Part shown: positions 27,376 through 36,782 of the stretch, one piece after another | Position numbering within the stretch: the first letter of the stretch is position 1 | Layout: each line of letters opens with the position of its first letter | NCBI RefSeq assembly: GCF_002237755.1 | Contig: NZ_MWSJ01000001.1 | Span: 496,001-560,000, forward strand | DNA length: 64,000 nucleotides | Direction of reading: 5' to 3' | Source: Lysinibacillus sp. KCTC 33748 | GTDB taxonomy: Bacteria; Bacillota; Bacilli; Bacillales_A; Planococcaceae | The notes under the pieces: model-generated | Seen by the model: only the letters and a program-made list of their open reading frames with translations | What the model was told of the DNA's origin: nothing | The model's database searches: none | Program-made: the position numbers and the translations under genes

Positions 27376-28845
27376 TTAAATAATAGGTTTGCGTTCTTTT
27401 ATGACGCGAATCGTTTTTAATGTTGTATCTTCTGGTCCTTGTACAGGTAAACCAGCTTCAATATTCATTTGTATATAACGAATATTCTCTTGTGTAATTA
27501 TTTCCCCGGGAATAAAAATCGGAATACCTGGGGGATATACCATAACGAATTCTGCACAAATACAATTATCTGCCTCTTCAAGAGGAACAACTTCAGTATC
27601 TGCATAAAATGCATCGCGTGGTGACATGGCAAGTGCAGGAATATCCGGTACATTAACCATTGCCTCAGTAATAGTAGCTTCTGAATTGAATGCTTTTGAC
27701 ATACGACTAAGAGCATTGATGAGGAGATTAATTTCCTTTTTCGTATCACCTAGTGTCACTAAACATAAAATATTGTATAGGTCCGATAATTCTACTTCAA
27801 TATTTGCGTTGTGACGAAGCCATTCTTCAGCTTGATGACCAGAGATGCCTAAATCTTTAACACTTATTAGTAGCTTTAAAGGGTCCATATCATAAGTTGC
27901 TGATGAATTTAATTTTTCTTTACCAGCACATTTTATATGTGGAATTTGGTTAATGCGTTTACGCGCATCCTTTGCCAAGCGAAGTGCATCACCAATTAAA
28001 TCATAACCATGGATTGCCAGCTGACGTCGTGCTGTGTCAAGAGAAGCAAGTAATGGGTAAGATGTCGATGTCGTTGTTAGCATCGATAGAACAGCTTGTA
28101 CACGTTTGGCAGAAACAAGACCTTCACGAACATTTAAAATAGACGTTTGAGTCATAGAGCCACCAAGTTTGTGTACGCTTGTTGCAGCCATATCAGCCCC
28201 GGCTTCCATTGCGGAGTAAGGGAGGTCATCATGAAATTTAATATGTACACCATGTGCTTCATCGACAATTACCGGAATATTACGTGTATGGACTATTTCT
28301 ACAATACGCTTTAAGTCTGCGGAGAAGCCGAAGTACGTTGGATTAATTACAAGTACTGCTTTTGTATCTGGATAAGCATTTAAAGCTTTTTCAACAGCTT
28401 CAGGCGATATTCCATGAGAAATACCGTATTCACTATCTACTTCAGGATGAATAAAAATCGGGATTGCTCCAGCGAAAACAATCGCCGACATAATGGATTT
28501 ATGAACATTCCGTGGTACTAGAATTTTATCACCTGGACCGACGACGGTCAGAATCATCGCCATAATGGCGCCACTAGTACCTTGAACGGAAAAGAATGTA
28601 TGATCAGCACCAAAGGCTTGTGCAGCAAGTGCTTGCGCTTCTTTAATGGCGCCCTTTGGTGAATGTAAATCGTCTAGTGGAGCAATATTAATTAAATCAA
28701 TTGATAAAACGTTGTCGCCGACGAATTCTCGAAACGCAGGATCCATACCTTGACCTTTCTTATGGCCTGGAATATGGAATTGAATTGGGTGTCTGTTCCG
28801 ATGTTTTAATAATACGTCGAACAATGGAGTCTCTAGTTGTGACAA
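27376..28845 (-). CDS. speA: Orn/Lys/Arg decarboxylase (SpeA-like arginine decarboxylase)
   Basis: This 489-residue PLP decarboxylase of fold type I matches B. subtilis SpeA, which makes agmatine for polyamine synthesis. The N-terminus MSQLETPLF...IQFHIPGHKKGQGMDP is nearly diagnostic, and the PLP lysine lies in ATSVHKLGGSMTQ. I chose the TTG at 28845, nine bases after GAGGTG; a GTG at 28857 is part of the ribosome site. The position downstream of pdhD and before yktA equals B. subtilis. Arginine rather than lysine is assumed from that orthology. Confidence 0.92.
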   Translation of the reverse strand: MSQLETPLFDVLLKHRNRHPIQFHIPGHKKGQGMDPAFREFVGDNVLSIDLINIAPLDDLHSPKGAIKEAQALAAQAFGADHTFFSVQGTSGAIMAMILTVVGPGDKILVPRNVHKSIMSAIVFAGAIPIFIHPEVDSEYGISHGISPEAVEKALNAYPDTKAVLVINPTYFGFSADLKRIVEIVHTRNIPVIVDEAHGVHIKFHDDLPYSAMEAGADMAATSVHKLGGSMTQTSILNVREGLVSAKRVQAVLSMLTTTSTSYPLLASLDTARRQLAIHGYDLIGDALRLAKDARKRINQIPHIKCAGKEKLNSSATYDMDPLKLLISVKDLGISGHQAEEWLRHNANIEVELSDLYNILCLVTLGDTKKEINLLINALSRMSKAFNSEATITEAMVNVPDIPALAMSPRDAFYADTEVVPLEEADNCICAEFVMVYPPGIPIFIPGEIITQENIRYIQMNIEAGLPVQGPEDTTLKTIRVIKERKPII

Positions 28846-28997
28846 CGCAGGTACCACCTCACTTTTTAATATCTAACAAAACAAAAGAATTATAGCACCT
28901 AATTGCACGAAAAAATAGACTTTACAGAAAAAAATAAAAAATAAAGGTTTTTTTGATAATTTAGAGAAATTAGTTATCGTAGGAAAGGGGAGGTACT

Positions 28998-29954
28998 ATG
29001 AATTGGAATACGCGTGTGACGGAGCTTTTAAATATTAAATATCCAATAATACAAGGGGGATTAGCCTATTTAGCCTATGCTGATTTAGCAGCAGCGGTGT
29101 CGAATGCTGGGGGGCTAGGGCAAATAACAGCGATGAGTTTACGGGATCCTGACTTATTGCGCGCAGAGATTCATAAAGTACGAACATTAACGGATAAACC
29201 GTTTGGCGTAAATTTTGCAATTGGTATGTATGGCACTGGTTATGAGGAAATGGTGCGCGTTGCGGTGGAAGAAAAAGTACCCGTTGTTACAATGACTGGC
29301 GGGAATCCTGCACCAATTTTTGATATTTTGGAAGGAACGGATATTAAAAAATTAGTTCTTGTTGCTGCACGTAGACAAGCTCAAAAGGCGGAAGAACTAG
29401 GCGCAGATGCTGTTATGGTTGTTGGACAAGAGGGTGGAGGTCATCTTGGACGCGATGATATAGGGACAATGGTGCTCGTGCCACAAGTTGTAGATAGGGT
29501 GAAAATACCTGTTATTGCCTCTGGTGGTATTGGTGATGGCCGTGGCTGGATAGCAGCTCATGCACTGGGAGCAGAGGGAATTGAAATGGGTACACGTTTT
29601 ATTGCGACAAAGGAATGTGTTGATGCCTCTGAGGCATATAAAGAAGCATTACTCGCAAGCACCGAGGCAGATACGACTGTTATAAAACGCTCTATAGGTG
29701 CACCAGCAAGAGCGTTACGCAGTGAATTTACGGAAAAGATTTTAGAAATTGAGCGCACTACACCTACGTATGAGGCATTAAAAGATTATATTAGCGGGAA
29801 AGCAAATAAACGTTTTATTTATGAGGGTGAAAAAGAAGAAGGCATTGGCTGGGCTGGACAAGTTACAGGAATGATCCATGATATTCCAACTGTCGAGGAG
29901 CTGATCACTCGAATGGTTGCAGAAGCAGAGAGTATCCGGGTAAAATGGGCTTAA
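28998..29954 (+). CDS. NAD(P)H-dependent flavin oxidoreductase, nitronate monooxygenase/FabK family
   Basis: This 318-residue FMN TIM-barrel protein starts with the family hallmark NIKYPIIQGGLAYLAYADLAAAV and carries GQEGGGHLGRDD (active-site His) and the phosphate-binding IASGGIGDGRG. Such proteins are either nitronate monooxygenases or FabK-type enoyl-ACP reductases, and the sequence does not let me choose. The ATG follows GGAAAGGGGAGGTACT. The gene stands alone between speA and yktA. Confidence 0.87.
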   Translation: MNWNTRVTELLNIKYPIIQGGLAYLAYADLAAAVSNAGGLGQITAMSLRDPDLLRAEIHKVRTLTDKPFGVNFAIGMYGTGYEEMVRVAVEEKVPVVTMTGGNPAPIFDILEGTDIKKLVLVAARRQAQKAEELGADAVMVVGQEGGGHLGRDDIGTMVLVPQVVDRVKIPVIASGGIGDGRGWIAAHALGAEGIEMGTRFIATKECVDASEAYKEALLASTEADTTVIKRSIGAPARALRSEFTEKILEIERTTPTYEALKDYISGKANKRFIYEGEKEEGIGWAGQVTGMIHDIPTVEELITRMVAEAESIRVKWA

Positions 29955-29989
29955 CGACATACGAACAAATCATTTACATCAGTGTTCTA

Positions 29990-30125
29990 ATGAGATTGTG
30001 AAAACCAAGCCATCTCGTATTGTAATCGCCTTTGGAGAGCCATACTAATTGGCAGTAGCTTAGGCGAAACTAGGCTCGGAGAATAAGGAAGACACAAAAG
30101 CGAAAGTCAAAAGATATAAGTTGTG
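29990..30125 (+). other. GC-richer intergenic stretch with nested inverted repeats
   Basis: The gap between the flavin oxidoreductase gene and yktA is less AT-rich than other gaps. GAGAT/ATCTC brackets about 15 bases near 29992-30018, and CGCCT (about 30027) pairs with AGGCG (about 30061), enclosing a GCC/GGC hairpin. No open frame or known riboswitch consensus is visible. It may encode a structured RNA or be repeat debris. Confidence 0.3.
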
Positions 30126-30206
30126 TCACTGTAGAGATGTCTACATTTTTTAAGAAATGTATATGTTTTTTGTATCGGGTCAATAACATAAAGGTGGTTA
30201 TGTCCA

Positions 30207-30494
30207 ATGGAATACTCTTATCCGTTTTCGACGGATTGGTCAACTGAGGAAATTGTTGATGTTGTCCAATTTTTTGAAGGAATTGAACAAGCTTATGAAA
30301 AAGGAATTAAGCGTGAAGTGATGATGGCGAAATATCGTCGTTTTAAAGAAATTGTTCCTTCACAGGCCGAGGAAAAAACAATTTTCCGTGAATTTGAAGA
30401 AGCGAGTGGCTATGTCAGTTATCCTGTTGTGAAACAAACAAAAGACGCAACGGATGGCACAATTATTAAAGTTGCCCCGAAGCAGCGTAGATAA
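30207..30494 (+). CDS. yktA: UPF0223 family protein YktA
   Basis: This 95-residue acidic helical protein matches the UPF0223/YktA family ([19 protein letters not shown] at the start, [19 protein letters not shown] in the middle). No function is known. It follows the speA region and precedes yktB, as in B. subtilis. The ATG follows AAGGTGGTTATGTCCA. A terminator follows. Confidence 0.9.
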   Translation: MEYSYPFSTDWSTEEIVDVVQFFEGIEQAYEKGIKREVMMAKYRRFKEIVPSQAEEKTIFREFEEASGYVSYPVVKQTKDATDGTIIKVAPKQRR

Positions 30495-30514
30495 ATAAAA
30501 CTGGTCAAAACCTT

Positions 30515-30564
30515 AAAAAGCGCGAGAAATCAATTTTAAAAACGTTGATTTCTTGCGCTTTTAT
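30515..30564 (+). terminator. Terminator after yktA
   Basis: AAAAGCGC-AGAAATCAA pairs with TTGATTTCT-GCGCTTTT, giving a 17-pair stem with one mismatch, ending in TTTTAT. Confidence 0.82.
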
Positions 30565-30597
30565 AATGTGAAATTTTTAAAATTTGCTTTTAAAAGA

Positions 30598-30667
30598 GGG
30601 TGATTTTCGTTTCAGGCTACTCATCATAGTTTATCGGAACAATTTCAGTTCTTGTTTTTATCCGATC
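30598..30667 (-). repeat. Family-3 (TTCCGATAA) repeat, degenerate copy
   Basis: GGTGATTTTCGTTTCAGGCTACTCATCA and the following TTTATCGGAACAATTTCAG match the reverse complement of 38390-38514, with a six-base insertion before the second unit. The 254 bases from here to yktB are AT-rich and hold nothing I can identify. Confidence 0.7.
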
Positions 30668-30921
30668 CCTTTACACCATCCCAGTGTTAAAAATAAGCGT
30701 GTTTCATATACTACTTAAACAAAATCAAACTTTTTTAAATTTCTTGAAAAATAGAGAAAAAATAATAACTTTCTCAACTCAAACCCATAAAAGTATTCCT
30801 CAAACAAATTTTCATTTGCTAGGGATAATGACGTAAATTTTCCACAATATATAAATATTTATCATGGAACATTGTTTTTTAGTTATTATGCCATAAATCT
30901 TAAAGCACAATCCTTCAAACT

Positions 30922-31548
30922 TTATTTTCCAACAATGATGTTATAAATAGGGAGTAAACGGTTAAAGGTATCTTCTGTTAATTGATGAAGTTCACTAGCT
31001 GACAGCTTGACCGCTTGATCTTTTGGAATATGTCGACCTACTAAAAACTCACCTTTTTTTACATCGCGTAAACGAATAAGTAATGCATCTAGCTTGTCTT
31101 CCTTTGCATCTTGCATGGAGATTGCTGCTGGTGACATATGATCCCCAGAGACAATGAAGTCATCAGGAAGTTGCTGCAGCATTGCTCTGTTGGCGATTAA
31201 ACGTTCTGCCATCACATTTTTTTGTGGAGCTTCATAAATAATAGCTAAGACGATGAATAAATGTGTGCTCCAAAGACCAATCTGAAAGTGAGGTAATGAT
31301 TTATAACCTCTTTTGTACGGAGCGAAGGCAACCCAGCTATCATTCGGAGGATTTACTGTTCTACGTGCATGCTTCGCAACATGAGGATAAAATTCCTCTC
31401 CAAGATGACTCGAAAAGAAGGAAGAGAAATCCTCTCCAAGAGTTTGGAATTTTGGTCTTACACATTCATTTAAGGCATCCATTCTCTGTTCTAATCCGTC
31501 TATTTGAAAAACATTGAAGTCTTTATTCGTCCATTTTATTTTCGTCAT
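30922..31548 (-). CDS. yktB: DUF1054 / UPF0637 family protein YktB
   Basis: The 208-residue cytoplasmic protein matches the YktB family (WTNKDFNVFQIDGLEQRMDAL at the N-terminus, HARRTVNPPNDSWVAFAP in the middle, PHFQIGLWSTHLFIVLAIIYE). Its function is unknown. The ATG at 31548 follows AAAGGAGTAAATAAAAA. Orientation is opposite to yktA and ykzI, the same as in B. subtilis. Confidence 0.9.
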   Translation of the reverse strand: MTKIKWTNKDFNVFQIDGLEQRMDALNECVRPKFQTLGEDFSSFFSSHLGEEFYPHVAKHARRTVNPPNDSWVAFAPYKRGYKSLPHFQIGLWSTHLFIVLAIIYEAPQKNVMAERLIANRAMLQQLPDDFIVSGDHMSPAAISMQDAKEDKLDALLIRLRDVKKGEFLVGRHIPKDQAVKLSASELHQLTEDTFNRLLPIYNIIVGK

Positions 31549-31668
31549 TTTTTATTTACTCCTTTCGATTTATAAGGTTTATTTTATTACGAAAATGGGA
31601 AAAAATCTTATAACAAGAACTTTCTCGAAGTTGTTATTGTGAAAAAATAAAAAAAGGAAGTGATTTTT

Positions 31669-31866
31669 ATGAAACCTATCGTAAAAATTATACGTAAAGT
31701 CGACATTGAAAAGCAATATGAACACATTTTACAATTAGAATTAGATTATGAATTAGCCTCACTCTTTTCGGCAATGAATGAAAAAAATGAGTTTGAAATT
31801 GAAAAAAGTAAAAAACGTCTGGCTGAAATTCAGCTTGAACTTGAGAGCTTGCACGTCTATGCGTAG
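31669..31866 (+). CDS. Small coiled-coil protein at the ykzI position
   Basis: The 65-residue product (MKPIVKIIRKVDIEKQYEHI...) is mostly one or two charged helices with Leu/Ile heptad spacing. The ATG at 31669 follows AAAAGGAAGTGAT; a GTG nine bases upstream is part of the ribosome site. Between yktB and yktC, B. subtilis carries ykzI, a protein of similar size, so orthology is likely by position. I do not know a function. Confidence 0.75.
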   Translation: MKPIVKIIRKVDIEKQYEHILQLELDYELASLFSAMNEKNEFEIEKSKKRLAEIQLELESLHVYA

Positions 31867-31888
31867 TCAAAATTTTATACCGATTTGA

Positions 31889-31929
31889 AAAATCACTTGC
31901 TGAATATTCCGACAGCAGGTGATTTTTAT
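31889..31929 (+). terminator. Terminator after the ykzI-like gene
   Basis: AAATCAC-TGCTG pairs with CAGCA-GTGATTT around AATATTCCGA, followed by TTTATT. Confidence 0.8.
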
Positions 31930-32094
31930 TGCTATAAAGGGTAAAATAGACAGTATATCATAATAGGAAGTTTTAATTTCAAAGAAGTACTAGGAGCTAC
32001 GTATTAACAAAACGTCATGAGAAATCAAGCCTTAAGTAGTGAGAAAGTTAAAAAATGTGTGAGGCCTTTTCTTATAATCGAAGGGTGGGTTTTT

Positions 32095-32889
32095 ATGGAT
32101 TTACAACAAATTGATCAGTTTGCGAAAAGTATTATAGTTGAAGCGGGGAGACGTATTCGGGAGGCCTTTTCGTACAATCTAATTATTGAGACAAAATCAG
32201 GTGCCAATGACCTTGTTACAAATATTGACCGTGAAACAGAATTATTTTTTATCGAAAAAATACGAAGTTTCGATCCAACCCACAAAATTTTAGGGGAAGA
32301 GGGAATGGGAGAGAAAGTAGAGTCGTTAGAAGGTGTCGTATGGATTATTGATCCGATCGATGGCACGATGAATTTTGTGAAACAACATCGTCATTTTATG
32401 ATTTCTATCGGTATTTTTGTTAATGGGGTAGGCAAGCTAGGTTACATATTCGATGTCATGCGTGAAGATTTATTTTATGCTATTGCAGGTCAAGGGGCAT
32501 GGTACAATGACTCTCCATTACGTAAGTTGCAGTCAGTCAAAATGGAGGAATCGGTCATTGGTATAAACGCTCATTGGGTAGCACCCAATCGACATATTCA
32601 CCATGAAAAAGTCATTGAAATGGTTCGGAAAGTACGTGGTACGCGGTCATATGGTTCAGCGGCAATGGAAATAGCGTTTGTTGTCAGTGGTAAATTAGAT
32701 GCTTATGTATCGATGCGACTATCACCATGGGATATTGCTGGGGGGACTATTATCGCTAAGGAAGTTGGTGCCATCACCACTAATTTACATGGAGAGGGCT
32801 TTGACTTTTTGCATCAGGATACTTTTATCATTGCCAATCCTTCTATACACAAAGAGCTATTAGAAAATTATATTGTGCCTTATGAATAA
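32095..32889 (+). CDS. yktC: Inositol monophosphatase family protein (YktC)
   Basis: The 264-residue enzyme belongs to the Mg-dependent, lithium-sensitive phosphatase family that acts on inositol phosphates, and in some members on NADP or fructose bisphosphate. Metal-binding motifs are LGEEGMGE (Glu pair), WIIDPIDGTMNF (the signature DxIDGT) and the C-terminal SPWDIAGGTIIAKEVG. The ATG at 32095 follows AAGGGTGGG; a start at 32017 would add an unrelated 26-residue leader. The place after yktB matches B. subtilis yktC. Confidence 0.9.
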   Translation: MDLQQIDQFAKSIIVEAGRRIREAFSYNLIIETKSGANDLVTNIDRETELFFIEKIRSFDPTHKILGEEGMGEKVESLEGVVWIIDPIDGTMNFVKQHRHFMISIGIFVNGVGKLGYIFDVMREDLFYAIAGQGAWYNDSPLRKLQSVKMEESVIGINAHWVAPNRHIHHEKVIEMVRKVRGTRSYGSAAMEIAFVVSGKLDAYVSMRLSPWDIAGGTIIAKEVGAITTNLHGEGFDFLHQDTFIIANPSIHKELLENYIVPYE

Positions 32890-32891
32890 AA

Positions 32892-32928
32892 AAGGAGCCG
32901 TCTATTTTTTAGACAGGCTCCTTCTTAC
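32892..32928 (+). terminator. Terminator after yktC
   Basis: AAGGAGCC-GTCT pairs with AGAC-GGCTCCTT around a T-rich loop, followed by CTTACTT. It also lies close to the end of the convergent ylaF. Confidence 0.75.
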
Positions 32929-32946
32929 TTAAGCAATCAACATTTA

Positions 32947-33132
32947 TTATAGTAAACCTTGCTCACGTAGTTTACGTTTCATTTTAAAGGCTGTCATGAA
33001 AATGACACAAGTAGCCACAATGCCTGCTATTATACCTAATACACTGCTAATTGCTACTGAATACCCGATAGAACACATTGCTAAAACAGCAGCTAATGCG
33101 TAAATGGCCATTACGAATTTTGCACGATTCAT
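32947..33132 (-). CDS. ylaF: Small membrane protein YlaF (DUF5325-like)
   Basis: The 61-residue protein has two hydrophobic helices (about residues 6-25 and 28-48) and a basic C-terminal tail KMKRKLREQG. Size, topology and its place just upstream of typA, in opposite orientation, match YlaF. It is preceded by TAGGAGGCTCGGCT. Its function is unknown. Confidence 0.75.
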   Translation of the reverse strand: MNRAKFVMAIYALAAVLAMCSIGYSVAISSVLGIIAGIVATCVIFMTAFKMKRKLREQGLL

Positions 33133-33199
33133 AGCCGAGCCTCCTATATTAAAAATTTGTAAATCAAATATATTTTTTAGAATGAGGAAAATTCTAATA

Positions 33200-33229
33200 A
33201 GGACATTTCTATCCTTCTTGTGCTATAAT
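33200..33229 (+). promoter_or_regulatory. Candidate promoter of typA
   Basis: AGGACA (33200-33205) and TATAAT (33224-33229) are 18 bases apart, 41 bases before typA. The -35 box is only a partial match. Confidence 0.5.
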
Positions 33230-33270
33230 ATCACAGTTAAACATTCGAAAAAAGAATATGGAGTGGAATA

Positions 33271-35115
33271 ATGACAAACTTACGTCAAGATCTTCGCAAT
33301 ATCGCAATTATCGCACACGTTGACCATGGTAAAACTACTTTAGTCGACCAATTACTAAAACAATCAGGTACATTCCGTTCAAACGAACGTGTTGAAGAAC
33401 GTGCAATGGACTCTAACGATATTGAACGCGAACGTGGTATTACGATTTTAGCTAAAAATACAGCAGTAAACTATGAAGGAACTCGTATCAACATCCTTGA
33501 TACGCCTGGACACGCTGACTTCGGTGGTGAGGTAGAACGTATTTTAAAAATGGTAGATGGCGTTGTACTAGTTGTCGATGCGTATGAGGGTTGTATGCCA
33601 CAAACACGTTTTGTGTTGAAAAAAGCATTAGAACAACGTTTAACACCAATCGTTGTTGTTAATAAAGTAGACAAAGATTCAGCTCGTCCACTAGAAGTAG
33701 TAGATGAAGTACTTGAATTATTCATTGAACTAGGTGCAGATGAAGATCAATTAGAATTCCCTGTTGTCTATGCTTCAGGTGTAAATGGTACAGCTTCTTT
33801 AGATGCTGATCCATCTAAGCAAGAAGCGGATATGAAATGTCTATTTGAGAAAATTATCGAAGCTATCCCAGCACCAATTGATAATTCAGAAGAGCCATTA
33901 CAATTCCAAGTAGCTTTACTTGACTATAATGACTTCGTTGGACGTATCGGTATTGGTCGCGTATTCCGCGGAACAATTTCTGTAGGTCAACAAGTATCTC
34001 TTATGAAGTTAGACGGAACAGTGAAAAACTTCCGTGTAACGAAAATCTTTGGTTTCTTCGGCTTAAAACGTGAAGAAGTTGAGACAGCAAAAGCTGGTGA
34101 CTTAATCGCCGTTTCAGGTATGGAAGACATCAACGTTGGTGAAACAGTTTGCCCTGTTGAGCATCCAGACGCGCTAACGCCATTACGTATTGATGAGCCA
34201 ACTTTACAAATGACTTTCTTAGTAAACAATTCTCCATTCGCAGGTCGTGAAGGGAAATGGGTTACTTCTCGTAAAGTAGAAGAGCGTTTACGTGCTCAAT
34301 TACAAACAGACGTATCTTTACGTGTTGAAGATACTGATTCTCCAGATGCTTGGACAGTTTCAGGTCGTGGGGAGCTTCACTTATCTATCCTTATCGAAAA
34401 CATGCGTCGTGAAGGCTTCGAATTACAAGTGTCAAAACCACAAGTAATCGTGCGTGAAATCGACGGCGTGAAATGTGAACCTTTCGAACGCGTTCAAATC
34501 GATGTGCCTGAAGAAAATGTTGGTTCAATTATCGAATCAATTGGTACACGTAAAGGTGAAATGCTTGATATGGTGAACAACGGCAGTGGTCAAGTTCGTT
34601 TAACGTTCTTAGTACCAGCTCGTGGATTAATCGGTTATACAACTGAATTCATGTCGATGACAAAAGGTTTCGGTATTATCAACCATACGTTCGATTGCTA
34701 TCAACCATTAGTACCAGGGAAAATTGGTGGCCGTCACCAAGGTGTACTAGTTTCAATGGAAACTGGTAAATCAACAACTTATGGTATGATGCAAATTGAA
34801 GACCGTGGTACACTGTTCTTGGAGCCAGGTACAGATATTTACGAAGGTATGATCGTTGGAGAAAATACTCGTGACGCTGATATCACTGTAAACATCACAA
34901 AAATGAAACAAAAAACAAACATCCGTTCAGCAAACAAAGACCAAACGAATGTTATTAAAAAGCCACGTATTTTATCACTAGAAGAAGCGCTTGAATACTT
35001 AGGTGATGACGAGTACTTAGAAATCACACCAGAATCTATTCGCCTTCGTAAACAAATTCTAGATAAAAACGAACGTGAGAAAGCAGCGAAAAAATTACGT
35101 AACGCAGAACAATAA
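33271..35115 (+). CDS. typA: Translational GTPase TypA/BipA
   Basis: The 614-residue ribosome-binding GTPase is related to EF-G and acts in 50S assembly and stress adaptation. G1 is [10 protein letters not shown] (residues 15-24), switch II is [14 protein letters not shown], and the NKVD motif sits near residue 129. EF-G-like domains II, III and V and the BipA-specific C-terminal domain ([23 protein letters not shown]) follow. Its codon bias resembles that of the pdh genes. The ATG follows GGAGTGGAATA. The position matches B. subtilis ylaG. Confidence 0.97.
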   Translation: MTNLRQDLRNIAIIAHVDHGKTTLVDQLLKQSGTFRSNERVEERAMDSNDIERERGITILAKNTAVNYEGTRINILDTPGHADFGGEVERILKMVDGVVLVVDAYEGCMPQTRFVLKKALEQRLTPIVVVNKVDKDSARPLEVVDEVLELFIELGADEDQLEFPVVYASGVNGTASLDADPSKQEADMKCLFEKIIEAIPAPIDNSEEPLQFQVALLDYNDFVGRIGIGRVFRGTISVGQQVSLMKLDGTVKNFRVTKIFGFFGLKREEVETAKAGDLIAVSGMEDINVGETVCPVEHPDALTPLRIDEPTLQMTFLVNNSPFAGREGKWVTSRKVEERLRAQLQTDVSLRVEDTDSPDAWTVSGRGELHLSILIENMRREGFELQVSKPQVIVREIDGVKCEPFERVQIDVPEENVGSIIESIGTRKGEMLDMVNNGSGQVRLTFLVPARGLIGYTTEFMSMTKGFGIINHTFDCYQPLVPGKIGGRHQGVLVSMETGKSTTYGMMQIEDRGTLFLEPGTDIYEGMIVGENTRDADITVNITKMKQKTNIRSANKDQTNVIKKPRILSLEEALEYLGDDEYLEITPESIRLRKQILDKNEREKAAKKLRNAEQ

Positions 35116-35145
35116 TTTTCCGCTGACATGAAAGGAAGAGGAGTC

Positions 35146-35544
35146 TTGGATATAAAGTCCGCTTTATTGGGTGAACTAAATGTTATTCAAGTTGCTGCAT
35201 CAACAAATTCAGAGGAAACAACAAAGGTTTATGAGAGAATGGCAGGTATAACAAGATTTTTATATGAAAATTTACCGAGCTATGACATTGCAGGCTTCGT
35301 TGTATTTCTTCTTGTATTTGTACTTTCTGCAATTGTCTATAAATTAGGCTTTGCAAAGAAGTTAAAGCTATCTCAAAATATTGTCATTTATGCGTTCCTA
35401 TTCCTGGGATGTATTATGTTGACATTTTTCGCGTTATTCCTACCTATGATTGAGGGTCTCATCGTAGCGGCGTTAATTTTAATTGTATATAAAACACGTA
35501 TGTGGCGTGAAAAAAGAGAAGAGCAACAAGCTGCCAATCAATGA
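35146..35544 (+). CDS. ylaH: YlaH-like membrane protein
   Basis: The product (about 132 residues) has three membrane segments in its C-terminal half, starting at YDIAGFVVFLLVFVLSAIVYKLGFAKKLKL, the most conserved YlaH phrase. The start is uncertain: TTG at 35146 has AAAGGA at good spacing, ATG at 35128 has none, and ATG at 35239 would give the usual YlaH length (~100 residues). The N-terminal extension is polar and unremarkable. It follows typA as in B. subtilis. A terminator lies 50 bases downstream. Confidence 0.78.
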   Translation: MDIKSALLGELNVIQVAASTNSEETTKVYERMAGITRFLYENLPSYDIAGFVVFLLVFVLSAIVYKLGFAKKLKLSQNIVIYAFLFLGCIMLTFFALFLPMIEGLIVAALILIVYKTRMWREKREEQQAANQ

Positions 35545-35594
35545 GAGTAGCTTGGCTCCTATACCGTGAAACTTGTATTGAGTTTTTAAGTAAT

Positions 35595-35635
35595 AAAACA
35601 GCCTTAGCATTAGTTTGCTAAGGCTGTTTTATTTT
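35595..35635 (+). terminator. Terminator after typA-ylaH
   Basis: AAAACAGCCTTAGC pairs with GCTAAGGCTGTTTT around ATTAGTTT and is followed by ATTTTAT. Confidence 0.9.
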
Positions 35636-35788
35636 ATCGTTTTAAGCCATCTACATATAAACGTTTGGCTACGGAACCCAATTTCTATCGATTGTGTCTC
35701 TCAAACCTAAATTGATTGGCACCGAAATCTTCTAGTGTGAATAAGTTAATGTCGATAGGCTTATTTCATCAATTAAGGAGGAAATGGA

Positions 35789-36781
35789 ATGCGTTGGCTT
35801 AAAAAAAGTTTACTATTTAGTGTTATTGCTTTATTACTCCTTTCTTTAACAGCGTGTAATAAAACGGAGCTAGAAAAAGTCAAAGTTGGAGAAGTGACGC
35901 GCTCAATTTTCTATGCGCCGCAGTATGTAGCACTTGAAAAAGGCTTCTTCAAGGATGAAGGGCTTTCCGTTGAGCTACAAACAATTGCGGGTGGCGATAA
36001 GACAATGACGGCGTTACTATCTGATGGGATTGATATCGCCTTAGTTGGATCGGAAACTTCTATATATGTAACGCTCCAAGGCTCTAATGACCCGATTCAA
36101 AACTTTGCGCAGTTAACACAAACAGATGGTACATTTTTAGTTGCACGCGAAAAGATGGATAATTTTTCATGGGATCAATTGAAGGGATCTACATTTTTAG
36201 GGCAGCGTAAAGGTGGAATGCCACAGATGGCTGGTGAGTTCGTACTGAAAAAGCATGGCATTGACCCTACCAATGATTTAAAACTCATTCAAAACATTGA
36301 TTTTGCAAATATTTCTACAGCCTTTGCTTCTGGAACAGGGGACTATGTACAACTATTTGAGCCGACAGCAAGTATGTTTGAGAAAGAAGGTAAAGGCTAT
36401 ATTGTCGCTTCGTTTGGTACTGAATCTGGGCAATTGCCGTATACATCGTTTATGGCGAAAAGCAGCTATTTAAAGGACAAAGCGAAGACAGTTCAAGGTT
36501 TCACAAATGCATTGAAGCGAGCACAGGATTTTGTGCAAAAATCGAGTGCAGCAGAAATAGCGAAAATTATTCAGCCATACTTTGAAAATGTAGATATTGA
36601 ATTAATCGAAACAGTGGTAGAGCGTTATAAATCACAGGGTTCCTATGCTACAGATCCTATTTTGGATAAAGGGGAATGGGATAACTTGCAAACGATCATG
36701 GGAGAAGCGGGTGAACTTCCTCAAAAAGTGGATTATGAAAAGCTTGTAAATACAACCTTTGCTAAAAAGGCAGCTGAGTAA
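35789..36781 (+). CDS. NMT1/ThiY-like ABC transporter substrate-binding lipoprotein
   Basis: The 330-residue lipoprotein has a signal peptide with lipobox LTAC (Cys about 23) and a periplasmic-binding fold of the NMT1/SsuA group (VGEVTRSIFYAPQYVALEKGFFKDEGL, then DGIDIALVGSETSIY). Such proteins bind sulfonates, nitrate, bicarbonate or pyrimidine precursors, and I cannot choose among these. It starts an importer operon (binding protein, ATPase, permease) inserted between ylaH and ylaI. The ATG follows AAGGAGG. I found no complete TPP riboswitch upstream. Confidence 0.85.
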   Translation: MRWLKKSLLFSVIALLLLSLTACNKTELEKVKVGEVTRSIFYAPQYVALEKGFFKDEGLSVELQTIAGGDKTMTALLSDGIDIALVGSETSIYVTLQGSNDPIQNFAQLTQTDGTFLVAREKMDNFSWDQLKGSTFLGQRKGGMPQMAGEFVLKKHGIDPTNDLKLIQNIDFANISTAFASGTGDYVQLFEPTASMFEKEGKGYIVASFGTESGQLPYTSFMAKSSYLKDKAKTVQGFTNALKRAQDFVQKSSAAEIAKIIQPYFENVDIELIETVVERYKSQGSYATDPILDKGEWDNLQTIMGEAGELPQKVDYEKLVNTTFAKKAAE

Positions 36782-36782
36782 T

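Noticed and set aside
27376-28845. Assignment of the decarboxylase as a lysine decarboxylase
   Set aside because: The sequence cannot separate Arg, Lys and Orn specificity by motif. Synteny and the N-terminus favour the SpeA arginine type.
35650-35720. Purine-riboswitch-like CATATAA...TTTCTATCG pattern upstream of the NMT1-type importer
   Set aside because: The two conserved blocks are suggestive, but P1 does not close, the P3 loop is too long, and the L2 loop lacks the usual bases, so it is probably chance.
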